64,000 nucleotides of DNA from an uncultured Helicobacter sp. Lineage in GTDB: Bacteria; Campylobacterota; Campylobacteria; Campylobacterales; Helicobacteraceae. Both the position numbers and the translations under genes were made by a program. The stretch's first letter is position 1. The number at the start of each line of letters is the position of its first letter. The stretch spans positions 100,236 to 164,235 of the forward strand of contig CASFZH010000002.1 in NCBI GenBank assembly GCA_949299115.1, in the 5' to 3' direction. Shown here piece after piece: positions 10,921-20,537 of the stretch. The notes beneath the pieces are model-generated. The model ran no database searches and was not told the DNA's origin. It was given only the letters and a program-made list of their open reading frames with translations.

Positions 10921-12882
10921 ATGGAATATCAAAAAATCGCAAATGAAATCCGCTTTTTTTGTGCAGATATGGTGCAAGAGGCAAATAGTGGACATCCTGG
11001 AGCACCTATGGGATTGGCAGATATTGCGGTTATCTTATCGCAACATATCTCTATCAATCCAAGCGAACCACATTGGATTAATAGAGATAGGTTGGTTTTC
11101 AGCGGTGGACATGCAAGTGCTTTGCTTTATGTGCTATTGTATGTGTGGGGATATGATATATCTTTACAAGATTTATATGATTTTAGAAAAATTAATTCCA
11201 AAACACCTGGACATCCAGAATACAAACATACACAAGGTGTAGAAATCACAACCGGACCGTTAGGGCAGGGTGTTGCCAATGCAGTTGGTTTTGCAATGGC
11301 AGCAAAAAGAGCTCAAAACATATTGGGGAAAGAAATTATTGATCACAAAATTTATTGTTTTTGTGGGGATGGAGATTTACAAGAAGGTGTGAGCTATGAA
11401 TCTTGTTCTCTAGCTGGACATCATAGGTTAGATAACCTAATCCTTATTTATGATAGCAATAATATTAGCATTGAGGGAGACATTGGCATTGCTTTTAGTG
11501 AAAATGTGCGAACAAGATTTGAAGCACAAGGCTTTTTTGTATTAGAAATTAACGGGCATAATTACAATGAAATAGATTTTGCATTACAACAAGCAAAGAA
11601 ATCAGAAGCCCCCACGCTTATTATTGCAAAAACAAAAATTGCTAAAAATGCTTACAAATTAGAAGGTAGTCATCACGCACACGGTGCTCCATTAGGGAGA
11701 GATATTATACAAGAGAGTAAAAAAAAGTTAGGATTAAGTCCCAAAACTTTCTATCTAAGTTATGATACAAAAGCATACTTCACACATGTTAAATTACGAG
11801 GAGAACAAAATTATCAAGAATGGCAAAAAAAATTACAAAATTCTAAGAGAAAAAATATTTTAGAATCTTTATTGCAAAAAGATCATTCAAGTATAGTATT
11901 TCCAGATTTTTCCAAAAGATATGATGAAACTCAACAAAAAATTAACAACTATGTTACTTTACATATCACAAACTCAATGGCTACACGTTCAAGTAATGCC
12001 GCAATTCTCAACGCAATTGCAAAGGCCAATATTGGTTTTATGGGAGGAAGTGCTGATTTAGGACCAAGCAATAATACAACAATTATCGATTCTGACGACT
12101 TTCCAAATGGTAAAAATTTACACTTCGGAATAAGAGAGCATGCTATGGGAGCAATTAGCAATGCTTTTGCAAATTATGGTATTTTTACTCCATATTGTGC
12201 CACATTTTTCGCTTTTAGTGATTATCTGTCACCAAGCATTCGCATAGCAAGCCTTATGAATGCTCAAATTTTTTATATTTTTACTCATGATTCTATCGGT
12301 GTTGGAGAAGATGGTGCGACACATCAACCAATTGAGCAATTAAGTCATTTTAGAGCCATGCCAAATCTTCTAAATTGGAGACCAGCAGATGCAAATGAAA
12401 ATGTATGTGCATGGAAAAATGCACTTAAAATCAAAAAACCACAAACCTTTATTCTCACACGTCAAAATTTACCAATTATAGAATCACCATATATTACAAC
12501 TGATAATGTTGGAAAGGGGGCGTACATTATTTCACCCTCTCAATATACTCACATTACCCTAACACTTTTAGCAAGTGGTAGCGAAGTATCTTTGGCTATC
12601 AAGGCACAACAAAAACTTGAAAGCAATAATGTAGCTACTCAAGTTGTCTCTATGCCGTGTTATGATTTACTTATTGAACAAGATGAAAAATATGTTAAAG
12701 ATTTATTTAAAGATTCCAAAGTTTTAGGTATTGAAGCATTGAGAAGCTTTGAGTTATATCGCTATGCAAATGATATAATATGTATGCAGGGTTTTGGAGC
12801 AAGCGGAAAGGGAAATTTACTATTTGAAAAATTTGGATTTAATGTTGACAATATATGCAATAAGGCACAAAGTTTATTATAG
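10921..12882 (+). CDS. tkt: Transketolase
   Basis: Transketolase moves two-carbon ketol units between sugar phosphates in the non-oxidative pentose phosphate pathway. Visible hallmarks are SGHPGAPMG, the substrate histidines in TPGHPEY, the thiamine diphosphate and metal motif GDGDLQEG with DSNNISIEGD, the catalytic glutamate region FGIREHAMG, and the pyrimidine-domain segment HDSIGVGEDGATHQP. I use the ATG at 10921 (MEYQKI) because GAGG lies seven bases before it; an ATG four codons upstream overlaps that site. Length 653 is normal. Confidence 0.98.
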   Translation: MEYQKIANEIRFFCADMVQEANSGHPGAPMGLADIAVILSQHISINPSEPHWINRDRLVFSGGHASALLYVLLYVWGYDISLQDLYDFRKINSKTPGHPEYKHTQGVEITTGPLGQGVANAVGFAMAAKRAQNILGKEIIDHKIYCFCGDGDLQEGVSYESCSLAGHHRLDNLILIYDSNNISIEGDIGIAFSENVRTRFEAQGFFVLEINGHNYNEIDFALQQAKKSEAPTLIIAKTKIAKNAYKLEGSHHAHGAPLGRDIIQESKKKLGLSPKTFYLSYDTKAYFTHVKLRGEQNYQEWQKKLQNSKRKNILESLLQKDHSSIVFPDFSKRYDETQQKINNYVTLHITNSMATRSSNAAILNAIAKANIGFMGGSADLGPSNNTTIIDSDDFPNGKNLHFGIREHAMGAISNAFANYGIFTPYCATFFAFSDYLSPSIRIASLMNAQIFYIFTHDSIGVGEDGATHQPIEQLSHFRAMPNLLNWRPADANENVCAWKNALKIKKPQTFILTRQNLPIIESPYITTDNVGKGAYIISPSQYTHITLTLLASGSEVSLAIKAQQKLESNNVATQVVSMPCYDLLIEQDEKYVKDLFKDSKVLGIEALRSFELYRYANDIICMQGFGASGKGNLLFEKFGFNVDNICNKAQSLL

Positions 12883-12921
12883 TATTAAACTAACAAATAG
12901 TAGCCATTTGTTAGTTTAATA
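12883..12921 (+). terminator. Perfect 16-bp hairpin after tkt
   Basis: Immediately after the tkt stop codon, a 16-base arm (12883-12898) is an exact inverted match of 12906-12921, with a 7-base loop. No long T-run follows on the plus strand, but position and symmetry support a transcription terminator. Confidence 0.6.
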
Positions 12922-13059
12922 AATTAAAAATATATGAAAACTTAAATTTTCAAATTTTTATTTTTAACTCCCTATTCTGTTCAGTTGTTAAAGAATATAC
13001 ATTAGCTTTATATATGCTATCATAATGTATTCTATTTTATAAAATAAAGTTCACAGTTT

Positions 13060-13899
13060 ATGTTGTATCAAAATCAAAATAAATCAACTCCACACATCCA
13101 ATCCAAGATAAGAGCCTTACAAACACTTTATTTACGTTCTCTACTTGGAGATTGCTATGTTGACATGAATGAAATTGCATTACTCCATACATCAATATCA
13201 ATAAAATTTGATATAAATATCAATAATCAAAATTTTAGTAAATCCAAAAAATCCAAAGATATAAAAACAATTGAAGAAGAATTCTGTTTGATTCACAAAA
13301 TGATACTTAATTGCAAAATGTGTAATATATCAAAAATGGTAAAAGATCGAGAAAGATTTGTGGGTTTTTTCCCAACAAACTATAAACATAATAATCTTCC
13401 AAAAATAGCTCTTATTGTAGAAATATTGCGACTACAAAATATAGATAACAATACAATGCTTAATAATTCAATTAATAATCTTGAAGACAATGAAAATAAT
13501 CGAATGCTTTTAAAAATCATTGAAAGCTTTAATTCTTGTCAAGCAAATGTATTTGTTTTATCCTTATTTAAATGTGTAGAAACTGGAACAAATCAAATGA
13601 TTACCACACAAACTTATACACAATCCTTAAGTCACGAAGGTAAAATCTGTAAAAACTATTTGTTATTGCAATTAGAACATATGGATTATGCAGTTTTTTT
13701 TGGACAACATTTATGTAGTCTTTTTTTTAGATATTCCCTATGTGAAGTAAGTGGGAGATTGCTTGAATATTATACATCAAACAATAAAAAAATTATAAGC
13801 ATTTGTGTTCCAAACATATCACAAATGATAGCTAATCCAACTTTAAAAAAAGAAGCTACAATTGATATTGCATTGTTAAAAAATGCAATGAAGCTATAG
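13060..13899 (+). CDS. Degenerate family-4 uracil-DNA glycosylase-like protein
   Basis: The middle of this 279-residue protein has CKMCNISKMVKDRERFVG, which matches the CxxC...LxxxR cluster that opens type 4 uracil-DNA glycosylases, and the C-terminus (ANPTLKKEATIDI) matches the segment that normally follows the catalytic HPS motif. The glycosylase motifs themselves, the GEGPG water-activating loop and the histidine of HPS, are replaced (the latter by VPNIS). The region between is rich in Asn and Lys. The start codon has no good ribosome site. It may be a structural relative with lost or altered activity. Confidence 0.55.
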   Translation: MLYQNQNKSTPHIQSKIRALQTLYLRSLLGDCYVDMNEIALLHTSISIKFDININNQNFSKSKKSKDIKTIEEEFCLIHKMILNCKMCNISKMVKDRERFVGFFPTNYKHNNLPKIALIVEILRLQNIDNNTMLNNSINNLEDNENNRMLLKIIESFNSCQANVFVLSLFKCVETGTNQMITTQTYTQSLSHEGKICKNYLLLQLEHMDYAVFFGQHLCSLFFRYSLCEVSGRLLEYYTSNNKKIISICVPNISQMIANPTLKKEATIDIALLKNAMKL

Positions 13900-14345
13900 A
13901 AATACATGATAGACTTAAAAATTTTTAAGAATTAAAATATGAGTATTTCAAAATTACAAAAAAACAATATGAAAACTTTAGTTTGAAATAAGTAGATCAC
14001 ATAAGAAAGGAGTATATTACATAAGTCAAAATATTGATATTATGTATTTAGAATTAATATTGTGAATTTGATAGAAAAATGAAAGACAATATTACAATAG
14101 AAATAATGATAAACAATATCTACTGTAAATATCACATATATTTTATGATTTTAAAATTTTAATCAATTACTATCAAAAATTATCTCATAAGAACATTTTT
14201 CAAAAAAAAAAAAATAAAATAATAATAACATCTAAGTTCTATTGTTTCTCTACAATCAACATGATACATATCATTGTATAAACTATTTTATTGCTATTCA
14301 TTCTCCACTAATATTTTCAATATAAAATTCTAAGCGATAAACATA
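13900..14345. other. Noncoding gap of 446 bases
   Basis: This is very AT-rich DNA between the UDG-like gene and the end of oorC. It contains a run of 13 A (14202-14214). I see no ORF with a ribosome site, no tRNA and no strong hairpin. It probably holds the terminator of the oor operon. Confidence 0.5.
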
Positions 14346-14900
14346 TCATTGTTTTAAACAAGCAAGTGCGTACTTTTTTCCAAGTTCATAGGCTTTTTTG
14401 TTCACATCGACAACTTTTGCTGGAACTTTGCTTAACATTGTTTCAACAACCAAATCTTCTGCCACACAATTTGTAAAAGCAACAGTTGCAGCCAAAGCAA
14501 CGACACTTTGTGTAACAACATTCCCAACTTCTTCTTTTGCTATGGTAATAATTGGGATTTCATATATCTTAAATTTTTCTCTATCTTCATCGGTAGGCTT
14601 AACCAAATTTGGCTCCAATACCATAATACCCCCTTTTTTAATACCTGCTTTAAATATGTCATAACTCATTTGAGCCACAGATAACATAAAATCAATATTA
14701 CCATCCATTGCATAAGGATATAAAATTTCTGCACTATCTAATAAAATATCTACTTTAGTAGGACCACCTCGAACTTGACTGGTATATGTAGAAGCTTTTA
14801 CACCATAGCCACCACCACGTATTTTTGCTTCAGCCAATATTTCACCAGCCAATAACACTCCCTGTCCTCCAACACCAGTAAATCGTAGTTGATGTTCCAT
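14346..14900 (-). CDS. oorC: 2-oxoglutarate:acceptor oxidoreductase, gamma subunit OorC
   Basis: OorC is the gamma subunit of the four-subunit 2-oxoglutarate oxidoreductase that converts 2-oxoglutarate to succinyl-CoA, replacing the classical dehydrogenase. The family opening MEHQLRFTGVGGQGVLLAGE with its GxGGQG motif and the following STYTSQVRGGPT segment are clear. Length 184 is normal. It is the last gene of the operon and its ATG overlaps the oorB stop by one base. Confidence 0.96.
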   Translation of the reverse strand: MEHQLRFTGVGGQGVLLAGEILAEAKIRGGGYGVKASTYTSQVRGGPTKVDILLDSAEILYPYAMDGNIDFMLSVAQMSYDIFKAGIKKGGIMVLEPNLVKPTDEDREKFKIYEIPIITIAKEEVGNVVTQSVVALAATVAFTNCVAEDLVVETMLSKVPAKVVDVNKKAYELGKKYALACLKQ

Positions 14901-15730
14901 TATTGTCCCCCCTTTTTTGCGGTAATTTGGGCTTTATAATCTGCATAAGCTTGACAATATTCTAAAATTTCAGTATCTTGTTTCAAAATACCTGTTGGAA
15001 ATTTTTCTTTCTTATCTTCAGATGATAATTGATCATATTTATGTTTTGGTAAAATTCTAGTATCAAGCCATTTCAACATGTCTGTTGCCTCAACCATTTT
15101 ATTTTTTCTTCCTAAATTTACATGACAATTTGAATGAATATCAAAAAGACTAAAACCTTTATGTTTAAAACCTTCAATCATTATTTTTTCAATTTTTTTA
15201 GGCTCCAAGATGCTTTCTCTTGCTACAAATGTTGCTCCAGCAGCAATAGCCAATTCGCAAACATCAAATTGATTGTCATAATTTCCACCTGGTGTAGTAA
15301 CAGTCCAAAACCCTTTTGGTGTCGTTGGAGAAGTTTGGGAATTGGTTAATCCATAAATAAAGTTATTGACAATAATATGATTAATATCAATATTTCTGCG
15401 ACATGCATGAATAGTATGGTTGCCTCCTATAGCCAAACTATCTCCATCACCACTCACAACAATGACATGCTTATCTGGATTTGCTAATTTAATCCCAGTT
15501 GCATAAGCCAAAGTTCTTCCATGTGTTGTATGAACGGTATTGCAATTTACATAGGAACTCATTCTACCACTACAACCAATACCACTTACCAGACAAACAT
15601 CATCCATATTCCAACCAACTGCGTCAATAGCCCGAATAATACTTTTAAGTATTACGCCATCACCACAACCCCAACACCAAAGAGTTGGCATTTTTTCAAC
15701 ACGCAAATATTCATCATAATTAAAAGCCAT
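14900..15730 (-). CDS. oorB: 2-oxoglutarate:acceptor oxidoreductase, beta subunit OorB (TPP-binding)
   Basis: OorB binds thiamine diphosphate and carries the catalytic site with OorA. The CWGCGDG motif near the N-terminus, GIGCSGR, and the TPP/metal motif GDGDSLAIG followed by NNFIYGLTNSQ identify it. Length 276 is normal. It lies between oorA (24 bases upstream) and oorC. A C6-T6 run sits at the 3' end of the gene, just before oorC. Confidence 0.97.
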   Translation of the reverse strand: MAFNYDEYLRVEKMPTLWCWGCGDGVILKSIIRAIDAVGWNMDDVCLVSGIGCSGRMSSYVNCNTVHTTHGRTLAYATGIKLANPDKHVIVVSGDGDSLAIGGNHTIHACRRNIDINHIIVNNFIYGLTNSQTSPTTPKGFWTVTTPGGNYDNQFDVCELAIAAGATFVARESILEPKKIEKIMIEGFKHKGFSLFDIHSNCHVNLGRKNKMVEATDMLKWLDTRILPKHKYDQLSSEDKKEKFPTGILKQDTEILEYCQAYADYKAQITAKKGGQ

Positions 15731-15753
15731 CTTAATATCCTTATTGCTTATTA

Positions 15754-16881
15754 TTACATATTTTTTACTTTTTCAACAATTTCATTAGGGTCAATAGTGC
15801 GTCCATTGGCACGCCCCATGAATTCAATTTTTCTACCTAATATCCGTTCAATTTCTTCACGATACTGCCCTTTATTTAATTCAACCACAAGAATCTTATC
15901 AAATCGGCTAGCAATTTCTTTCAGTTCTTTTTCTGGGCTTGGCCATAATGTTATAATGCGGAATAATCCAGCTTTTACCTTAGACGTCTTACGTAATTCA
16001 TATAAGGCTTCTTTAATAGCAAGAGTTACGCTTCCATAAGAAATAATCATAATCTCCGCTTCATCAAGATAAAGTTTTTCATTATAACTTAAATAATCAA
16101 CACGACTTTCTACTTTATTAAATAGTCTATCAATTAAAGCTTGTCCTTCTTGTGCATTCTCAGTGGGGAATCCAATTGCACCATGATGTAACCCTGTAAT
16201 ATGGTAACGATAACCCTTAAAAAATGGATTAAGAACAGCAGGTTCATTATTGGGAACACCGTATGGTTTGTAATCTTTTGGGTCACCCGTAAACTCTCGT
16301 CTAACTTTATTGTTTCTATATACATCATCCAAATCAGGTAACATTGTTTTTCCATACATATGCCCCAATGTTTCATCAAGCAAAAGAAATACAGGTTGCA
16401 TAAATTCTTCTGCTAAATTAAAAGCACGAATAGTTTGTGTATAAGCTTCTTCCAATGTCCCTGGTGCCAAAGCAATTGACTTATAGTCGCCATGTGTGGG
16501 ATGTTTAGAAAAAGCAATATCGCCCTGCCCTACTCTTGTTGGCATACCAGTTGATGGTCCAAGCCTCATAACATTAACAATAACTAAAGGAATTTCCGCC
16601 ATATAACCCAATCCAATTTGTTCAGCTTTTAACGAAATACCAGGACCAGAACTTCCTGTCATAGCTTTTACGCCACTCATAGAAGCACCTAAAGCCACTG
16701 AAATACCACTGATTTCATCTTCCATTTGAATAAAATTACCACCGTGTTTTGGCAATAAATGTGCCATTTCATGCATAACATCAGAACTCGGTGTAATAGG
16801 ATAACCACCATAAAACTTACAGCCTGCATCAATAGCTCCACGAGCAACAAGTTCATTACCACCTGAAATTACTTCACGCAT
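15754..16881 (-). CDS. oorA: 2-oxoglutarate:acceptor oxidoreductase, alpha subunit OorA
   Basis: OorA is the pyrimidine-binding partner of OorB. The protein begins MREVISGGNELVARGAI and shows the family segments YGGYPITPSSD, MEDEISGI and TGSSGPGISLKAE. The ATG at 16881 is chosen because AGGAG lies seven bases before it and because it clears the oorD stop at 16892; an ATG six codons earlier would overlap oorD. Length 375 matches the family. Confidence 0.97.
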   Translation of the reverse strand: MREVISGGNELVARGAIDAGCKFYGGYPITPSSDVMHEMAHLLPKHGGNFIQMEDEISGISVALGASMSGVKAMTGSSGPGISLKAEQIGLGYMAEIPLVIVNVMRLGPSTGMPTRVGQGDIAFSKHPTHGDYKSIALAPGTLEEAYTQTIRAFNLAEEFMQPVFLLLDETLGHMYGKTMLPDLDDVYRNNKVRREFTGDPKDYKPYGVPNNEPAVLNPFFKGYRYHITGLHHGAIGFPTENAQEGQALIDRLFNKVESRVDYLSYNEKLYLDEAEIMIISYGSVTLAIKEALYELRKTSKVKAGLFRIITLWPSPEKELKEIASRFDKILVVELNKGQYREEIERILGRKIEFMGRANGRTIDPNEIVEKVKNM

Positions 16882-16891
16882 ATTATTTCTC

Positions 16892-17206
16892 CTAATCAAT
16901 TGCCATAAATCTGTTAGCTTTTATTTTTTCAGCCCTATTTTGAGCTTCTTTATTGCTTTTAGCAAACTTAAAAGTTTTTCTATCAGCCACAGTTATCGCA
17001 AAATCTGGGCAATGTAACTCACATTCTAAACACCCGATGCAACTTTCAGGATGAATAACCTTTACTATTTTTCCTAAAACTTTATGCTGATCCAACTTCA
17101 TTGCTAGAACTCCACTAGGACATCGTGATACACAAATATCACAAGCCTTACATCGTGCTTCATTTACCCACACTGGGGCATTTTCTGGCATAAAAACATC
17201 TGACAT
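16892..17206 (-). CDS. oorD: 2-oxoglutarate:acceptor oxidoreductase, delta (ferredoxin-like) subunit OorD
   Basis: OorD is a small protein with two [4Fe-4S] clusters that passes electrons from the OorABC core to its acceptor, in this group probably a flavodoxin or ferredoxin. The ligand motifs are CKACDICVSRCP and CIGCLECELHCP. Two ATGs stand side by side; the second (17206) has the better distance from the AAGGAG ribosome site. Length is 104-105 residues. It leads the oorDABC block directly after sucD. Confidence 0.96.
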   Translation of the reverse strand: MSDVFMPENAPVWVNEARCKACDICVSRCPSGVLAMKLDQHKVLGKIVKVIHPESCIGCLECELHCPDFAITVADRKTFKFAKSNKEAQNRAEKIKANRFMAID

Positions 17207-17248
17207 CATATCTCCTTAATTTTGAAAACTCAATTTTGGGTTAAAACA

Positions 17249-18127
17249 CTATTTTACAAGTGTAGCCATAGTCTGTCCTATTTCAGCAGGGCTTTTTGCC
17301 ACTCGAACACCAGCTTTTTCTAATGCCTCAATTTTCTCTGCGGCAGTACCTTTACCACCGCTTACAATAGCTCCAGCATGCCCCATTCTTTTACCATTTG
17401 GAGCGGTAGCACCAGAAATAAAGGCAACAACAGGTTTTTTAATTTGTTCTTTTATTAAAGCTGCTGCTTCAATTTCAAGACTGCCACCAATTTCTCCTAC
17501 CATAACAATAGCTTTTGTTTCAACATCTGCTTCAAACATTGGTAAAATATGCTTATAGCTTAATCCAATAATAGGATCACCACCAATTCCAACTGCAGTT
17601 GATATACCCAAACCTTGCCCACTTACAAGCTGATTAGCACTTTCATAAGTAAGTGTTCCGCTTTTCGAAATCAATCCAATATTTATATCGGCCTTTTTAA
17701 AAATAAAACCCGGCATAATTCCGATTTTACATTCATTACTTGTAATAATGCCAGGACAATTTGGTCCTATCATATCCATACCTTGTTTTTTTGCGTACAT
17801 TTTTGCAAACATAATATCACGTGTTGGAGCACCTTCTGTAATGACAACCGACAATTTAATGCCGCCTGCAGCAGCCTCCATAATTGCATCAGCAACAAAA
17901 GCAGGAGGGACAAATATCATACTAACAGTCGCTCCAGTTTTATTAACAGCCTCTTTTACAGTATTAAAAACAGGTTTATTTAAATGCTGTGTACCTCCCT
18001 TATTTGGAGTTACACCACCAACAATTTGTGTTCCATAAGCCAAACACTGCTCACTGTGAAACGTGCCTTCTTTACCAGTAAAACCTTGAACAATTACTTT
18101 TGTGTTTTTATTAACTAAAATACTCAT
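17249..18127 (-). CDS. sucD: Succinyl-CoA synthetase (ADP-forming) subunit alpha
   Basis: SucD with SucC converts succinyl-CoA to succinate with formation of ATP. The CoA-binding Rossmann start ([17 protein letters not shown]), the GPNCPG motif and the phosphohistidine region near GHAGAIV are present. Length 292 is normal. It sits 17 bases after sucC and directly before oorDABC, so substrate production by Oor and its use by SucCD are encoded in one operon. Confidence 0.97.
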   Translation of the reverse strand: MSILVNKNTKVIVQGFTGKEGTFHSEQCLAYGTQIVGGVTPNKGGTQHLNKPVFNTVKEAVNKTGATVSMIFVPPAFVADAIMEAAAGGIKLSVVITEGAPTRDIMFAKMYAKKQGMDMIGPNCPGIITSNECKIGIMPGFIFKKADINIGLISKSGTLTYESANQLVSGQGLGISTAVGIGGDPIIGLSYKHILPMFEADVETKAIVMVGEIGGSLEIEAAALIKEQIKKPVVAFISGATAPNGKRMGHAGAIVSGGKGTAAEKIEALEKAGVRVAKSPAEIGQTMATLVK

Positions 18128-18144
18128 TTTGTGTCCTTTGATAT

Positions 18145-19308
18145 TTATTTTGCTGCTGCCACTACTTTTTTAGCACCATCTTTTAAATTTTCTGCTGCAA
18201 TAAGATTCTTAATTCCGGCTTTTTTTAAAATCTCTTTTGCAACTTCTGCATTAGTTCCGTCTAAACGAACAACAACCGGAACTTCAACAGTTGTTAATTT
18301 GGTTGCCTCAATAATTCCATTAGCAACTCTATCACACTGCACAATACCCCCAAAAATATTTACAAAAATAGCTTTAACATTTTTATCTTTTAAAATAATT
18401 TCAAAACCTTTTGCAACAGTTTTTGGGTTTGCGCCACCACCAACATCTAAAAAGTTTGCAGGCTGTCCACCCTCGTACTTGATAATATCCATAGTTGCCA
18501 TAGCTAAACCAGCTCCATTTACCATACATCCAACATTGCCTTCGAGCTTTACATAGCTCAAATTGCTTTCACTTGCCTCAATTTCACTTGGCTCCTCTTC
18601 TGTGAAATCTCGCATCTCTATAATATCTAGATGACGGTAAAGGGCATTATTGTCGAATCCTAATTTTGCATCTAATGCCAAGAAATCACCGCTTCCTGTA
18701 AGAATCAAAGGATTTATTTCCACTTGTTCTGCATCTTCATTAATAAAGACATCATACAATGCCTTAGCAAATTTTGAAAATGGCTTTTGTTGTTCTTTTG
18801 TAAGTCCCAATCCTAAAGCAAGCTCTAGAGCATGAAAACTTTTAAAACCTATAGTAGGATCAATAACGACTTTAATTATCTTTTCTGGGTTTTTCTCTGC
18901 AACTTCTTCGATTTCCATACCGCCCTCTGTTGAAGCTATAAATATTGGCATTTCCATAGTTCTATCAAGAACAACTGCAATATAATATTCTTTGATTATA
19001 TTTAATCCTTCCTCTATATATACTTTCCCAATTTTCTTCCCTGATGGACCAGTTTGATGTGTAACAAGAGTTTTGCCAAGCATTTCATCCGTAATTTTTG
19101 CAACTTCATCAAGACTTTTTGCAAGTTTGACACCACCTGCTTTTCCTCTTCCTCCAGCATGAATCTGTGCTTTTACTACCCATACTTCACCGCCAAGTTC
19201 TTTGGCTATTGCCTTAGCTTCATAACCATTATTTGCAACACGACCTCTTGGCACTGCTACACCATATTTTTTTAAAACCTGTTTTCCTTGAAATTCATGT
19301 ACATTCAT
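18145..19308 (-). CDS. sucC: Succinyl-CoA synthetase (ADP-forming) subunit beta
   Basis: SucC is the ATP-grasp and nucleotide-binding subunit. It begins [16 protein letters not shown] and shows [20 protein letters not shown]-type ([10 protein letters not shown]) and [11 protein letters not shown] motifs, then [10 protein letters not shown] in the C-terminal flavodoxin-like domain. The ATG at 19308 is preceded by GGGAG; an upstream ATG in frame has no such site and would add ten residues the family lacks. Length 387 is normal. It is the first gene of sucCD-oorDABC. Confidence 0.97.
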   Translation of the reverse strand: MNVHEFQGKQVLKKYGVAVPRGRVANNGYEAKAIAKELGGEVWVVKAQIHAGGRGKAGGVKLAKSLDEVAKITDEMLGKTLVTHQTGPSGKKIGKVYIEEGLNIIKEYYIAVVLDRTMEMPIFIASTEGGMEIEEVAEKNPEKIIKVVIDPTIGFKSFHALELALGLGLTKEQQKPFSKFAKALYDVFINEDAEQVEINPLILTGSGDFLALDAKLGFDNNALYRHLDIIEMRDFTEEEPSEIEASESNLSYVKLEGNVGCMVNGAGLAMATMDIIKYEGGQPANFLDVGGGANPKTVAKGFEIILKDKNVKAIFVNIFGGIVQCDRVANGIIEATKLTTVEVPVVVRLDGTNAEVAKEILKKAGIKNLIAAENLKDGAKKVVAAAK

Positions 19309-19505
19309 AACATTCTCCCAAAATATAAGGAATTGCAAGACAAACCTAAATAATACACTCTAATCTTTAAATAATTAAAAAATAAAACTAAATATGCCTT
19401 AGATTCTTGCTATTCGGTTTTTGTCTTGACTAAATGGATTGTCTTACAATTTCACTTAAAAAAAAATTAAATGAGCTAAAACTTTACATTTTTTTACTTT
19501 AATTG

Positions 19506-20537
19506 TTAATTTTTTACCCGATTAATATTTTTCAAATGTTCTTTATATGTTTCAGAAAAATCATGTGTCCCATCTTTATTGCGTACAAAGTATAAATAAT
19601 TTGTTCTCTCCGGATAGATGGCTGCACGTATTGCATCAATACTTACACTACCGCATGGATTTTTTGGAATCCCACTATATTTATAGGTATTAAATTCTGT
19701 CATATCATTACGAATTCTTTCTGGTGTAATGCGAATATGAGAATATTTGCCATAATTCAATGATCCATCCATTTGAAGTGGCATATTTTTTACAATGCGA
19801 TTATCAATAACACTTGAAACAAGCGGCATTTCTGATACATTAGCCGCCTCTTTCTGGATAATCGAAGCTTTCGCCACATATTGAAACCATGATATTTCAT
19901 CATATTGCCCTAGCATATCGATTGCTAGTTGTTTATGTTTTTCTAGTGATTGTTGAATGAGACTCTTTATTATAAACTCTTCGTTGGCATGATATGGTAA
20001 ATTATAACTATCTGCTAAAATCACACCATCATCATACGGTGCATATTTATGATACAAAGATTCCAATAATGCTATATTTTTAAATTCAAAAATTTTTGCA
20101 ATTTGTCGCAAAAAAAAATAATTAGTTTCACCTGGTATTAATGTAACCGTTACCATAGCAGCCTTGGACTTTGCAATCGCATGCAAAAAGCTTGCTTTAT
20201 TAAGATTTTTTGCCTCAATTTCTATCCATCCACTTTGTGGTTTTCCTATCATACGTAAAATATATATATCCAATGTGCTAACACCATAGCCTTTATTCTG
20301 CAAATATGCTATAATACTTTTCGTTGAACCTTTGGGGATAAAAATAATTTTTTCAGATTTCATTGGAATTAAAAGATAAAAACACAAACTAACAATCACA
20401 ATTAAAAGACATTCAAAGAGTATATTAATAATGCCAATAAATGAACGAAATGAAAAATCAGGTTTTAGCCAATCAGTAACCTTATCCAACCACAAAAAGA
20501 ATCTAGAAAAATCTACACCGGCACTACTACAACACAT
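19506..20537 (-). CDS. mltG: Endolytic murein transglycosylase, MltG/YceG family (start uncertain)
   Basis: MltG cleaves nascent glycan strands in the periplasm and ends peptidoglycan polymerisation. The C-terminal half is diagnostic: ASIIQKEAANVSEM holds the catalytic glutamate, followed by MPLQMDGSLNYG, TYKYSGIPKNPCG and TNYLYFV. A single membrane anchor (FECLLIVIVSLCFYLLIP) precedes the domain. The start is unclear: no ATG lies just before the anchor. Candidates are ATG 20537 (used here), TTG 20489 or GTG 20399, none with a good ribosome site. The first two overlap the divergent AsmA-like gene. In H. pylori the same pair neighbours oorDABC. Confidence 0.85.
   Translation of the reverse strand: MCCSSAGVDFSRFFLWLDKVTDWLKPDFSFRSFIGIINILFECLLIVIVSLCFYLLIPMKSEKIIFIPKGSTKSIIAYLQNKGYGVSTLDIYILRMIGKPQSGWIEIEAKNLNKASFLHAIAKSKAAMVTVTLIPGETNYFFLRQIAKIFEFKNIALLESLYHKYAPYDDGVILADSYNLPYHANEEFIIKSLIQQSLEKHKQLAIDMLGQYDEISWFQYVAKASIIQKEAANVSEMPLVSSVIDNRIVKNMPLQMDGSLNYGKYSHIRITPERIRNDMTEFNTYKYSGIPKNPCGSVSIDAIRAAIYPERTNYLYFVRNKDGTHDFSETYKEHLKNINRVKN

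Noticed and set aside
14202..14214. A13 run as a phase-variation tract
   Set aside because: It is in a noncoding AT-rich gap downstream of genes on both sides, with no start or promoter nearby to be switched.
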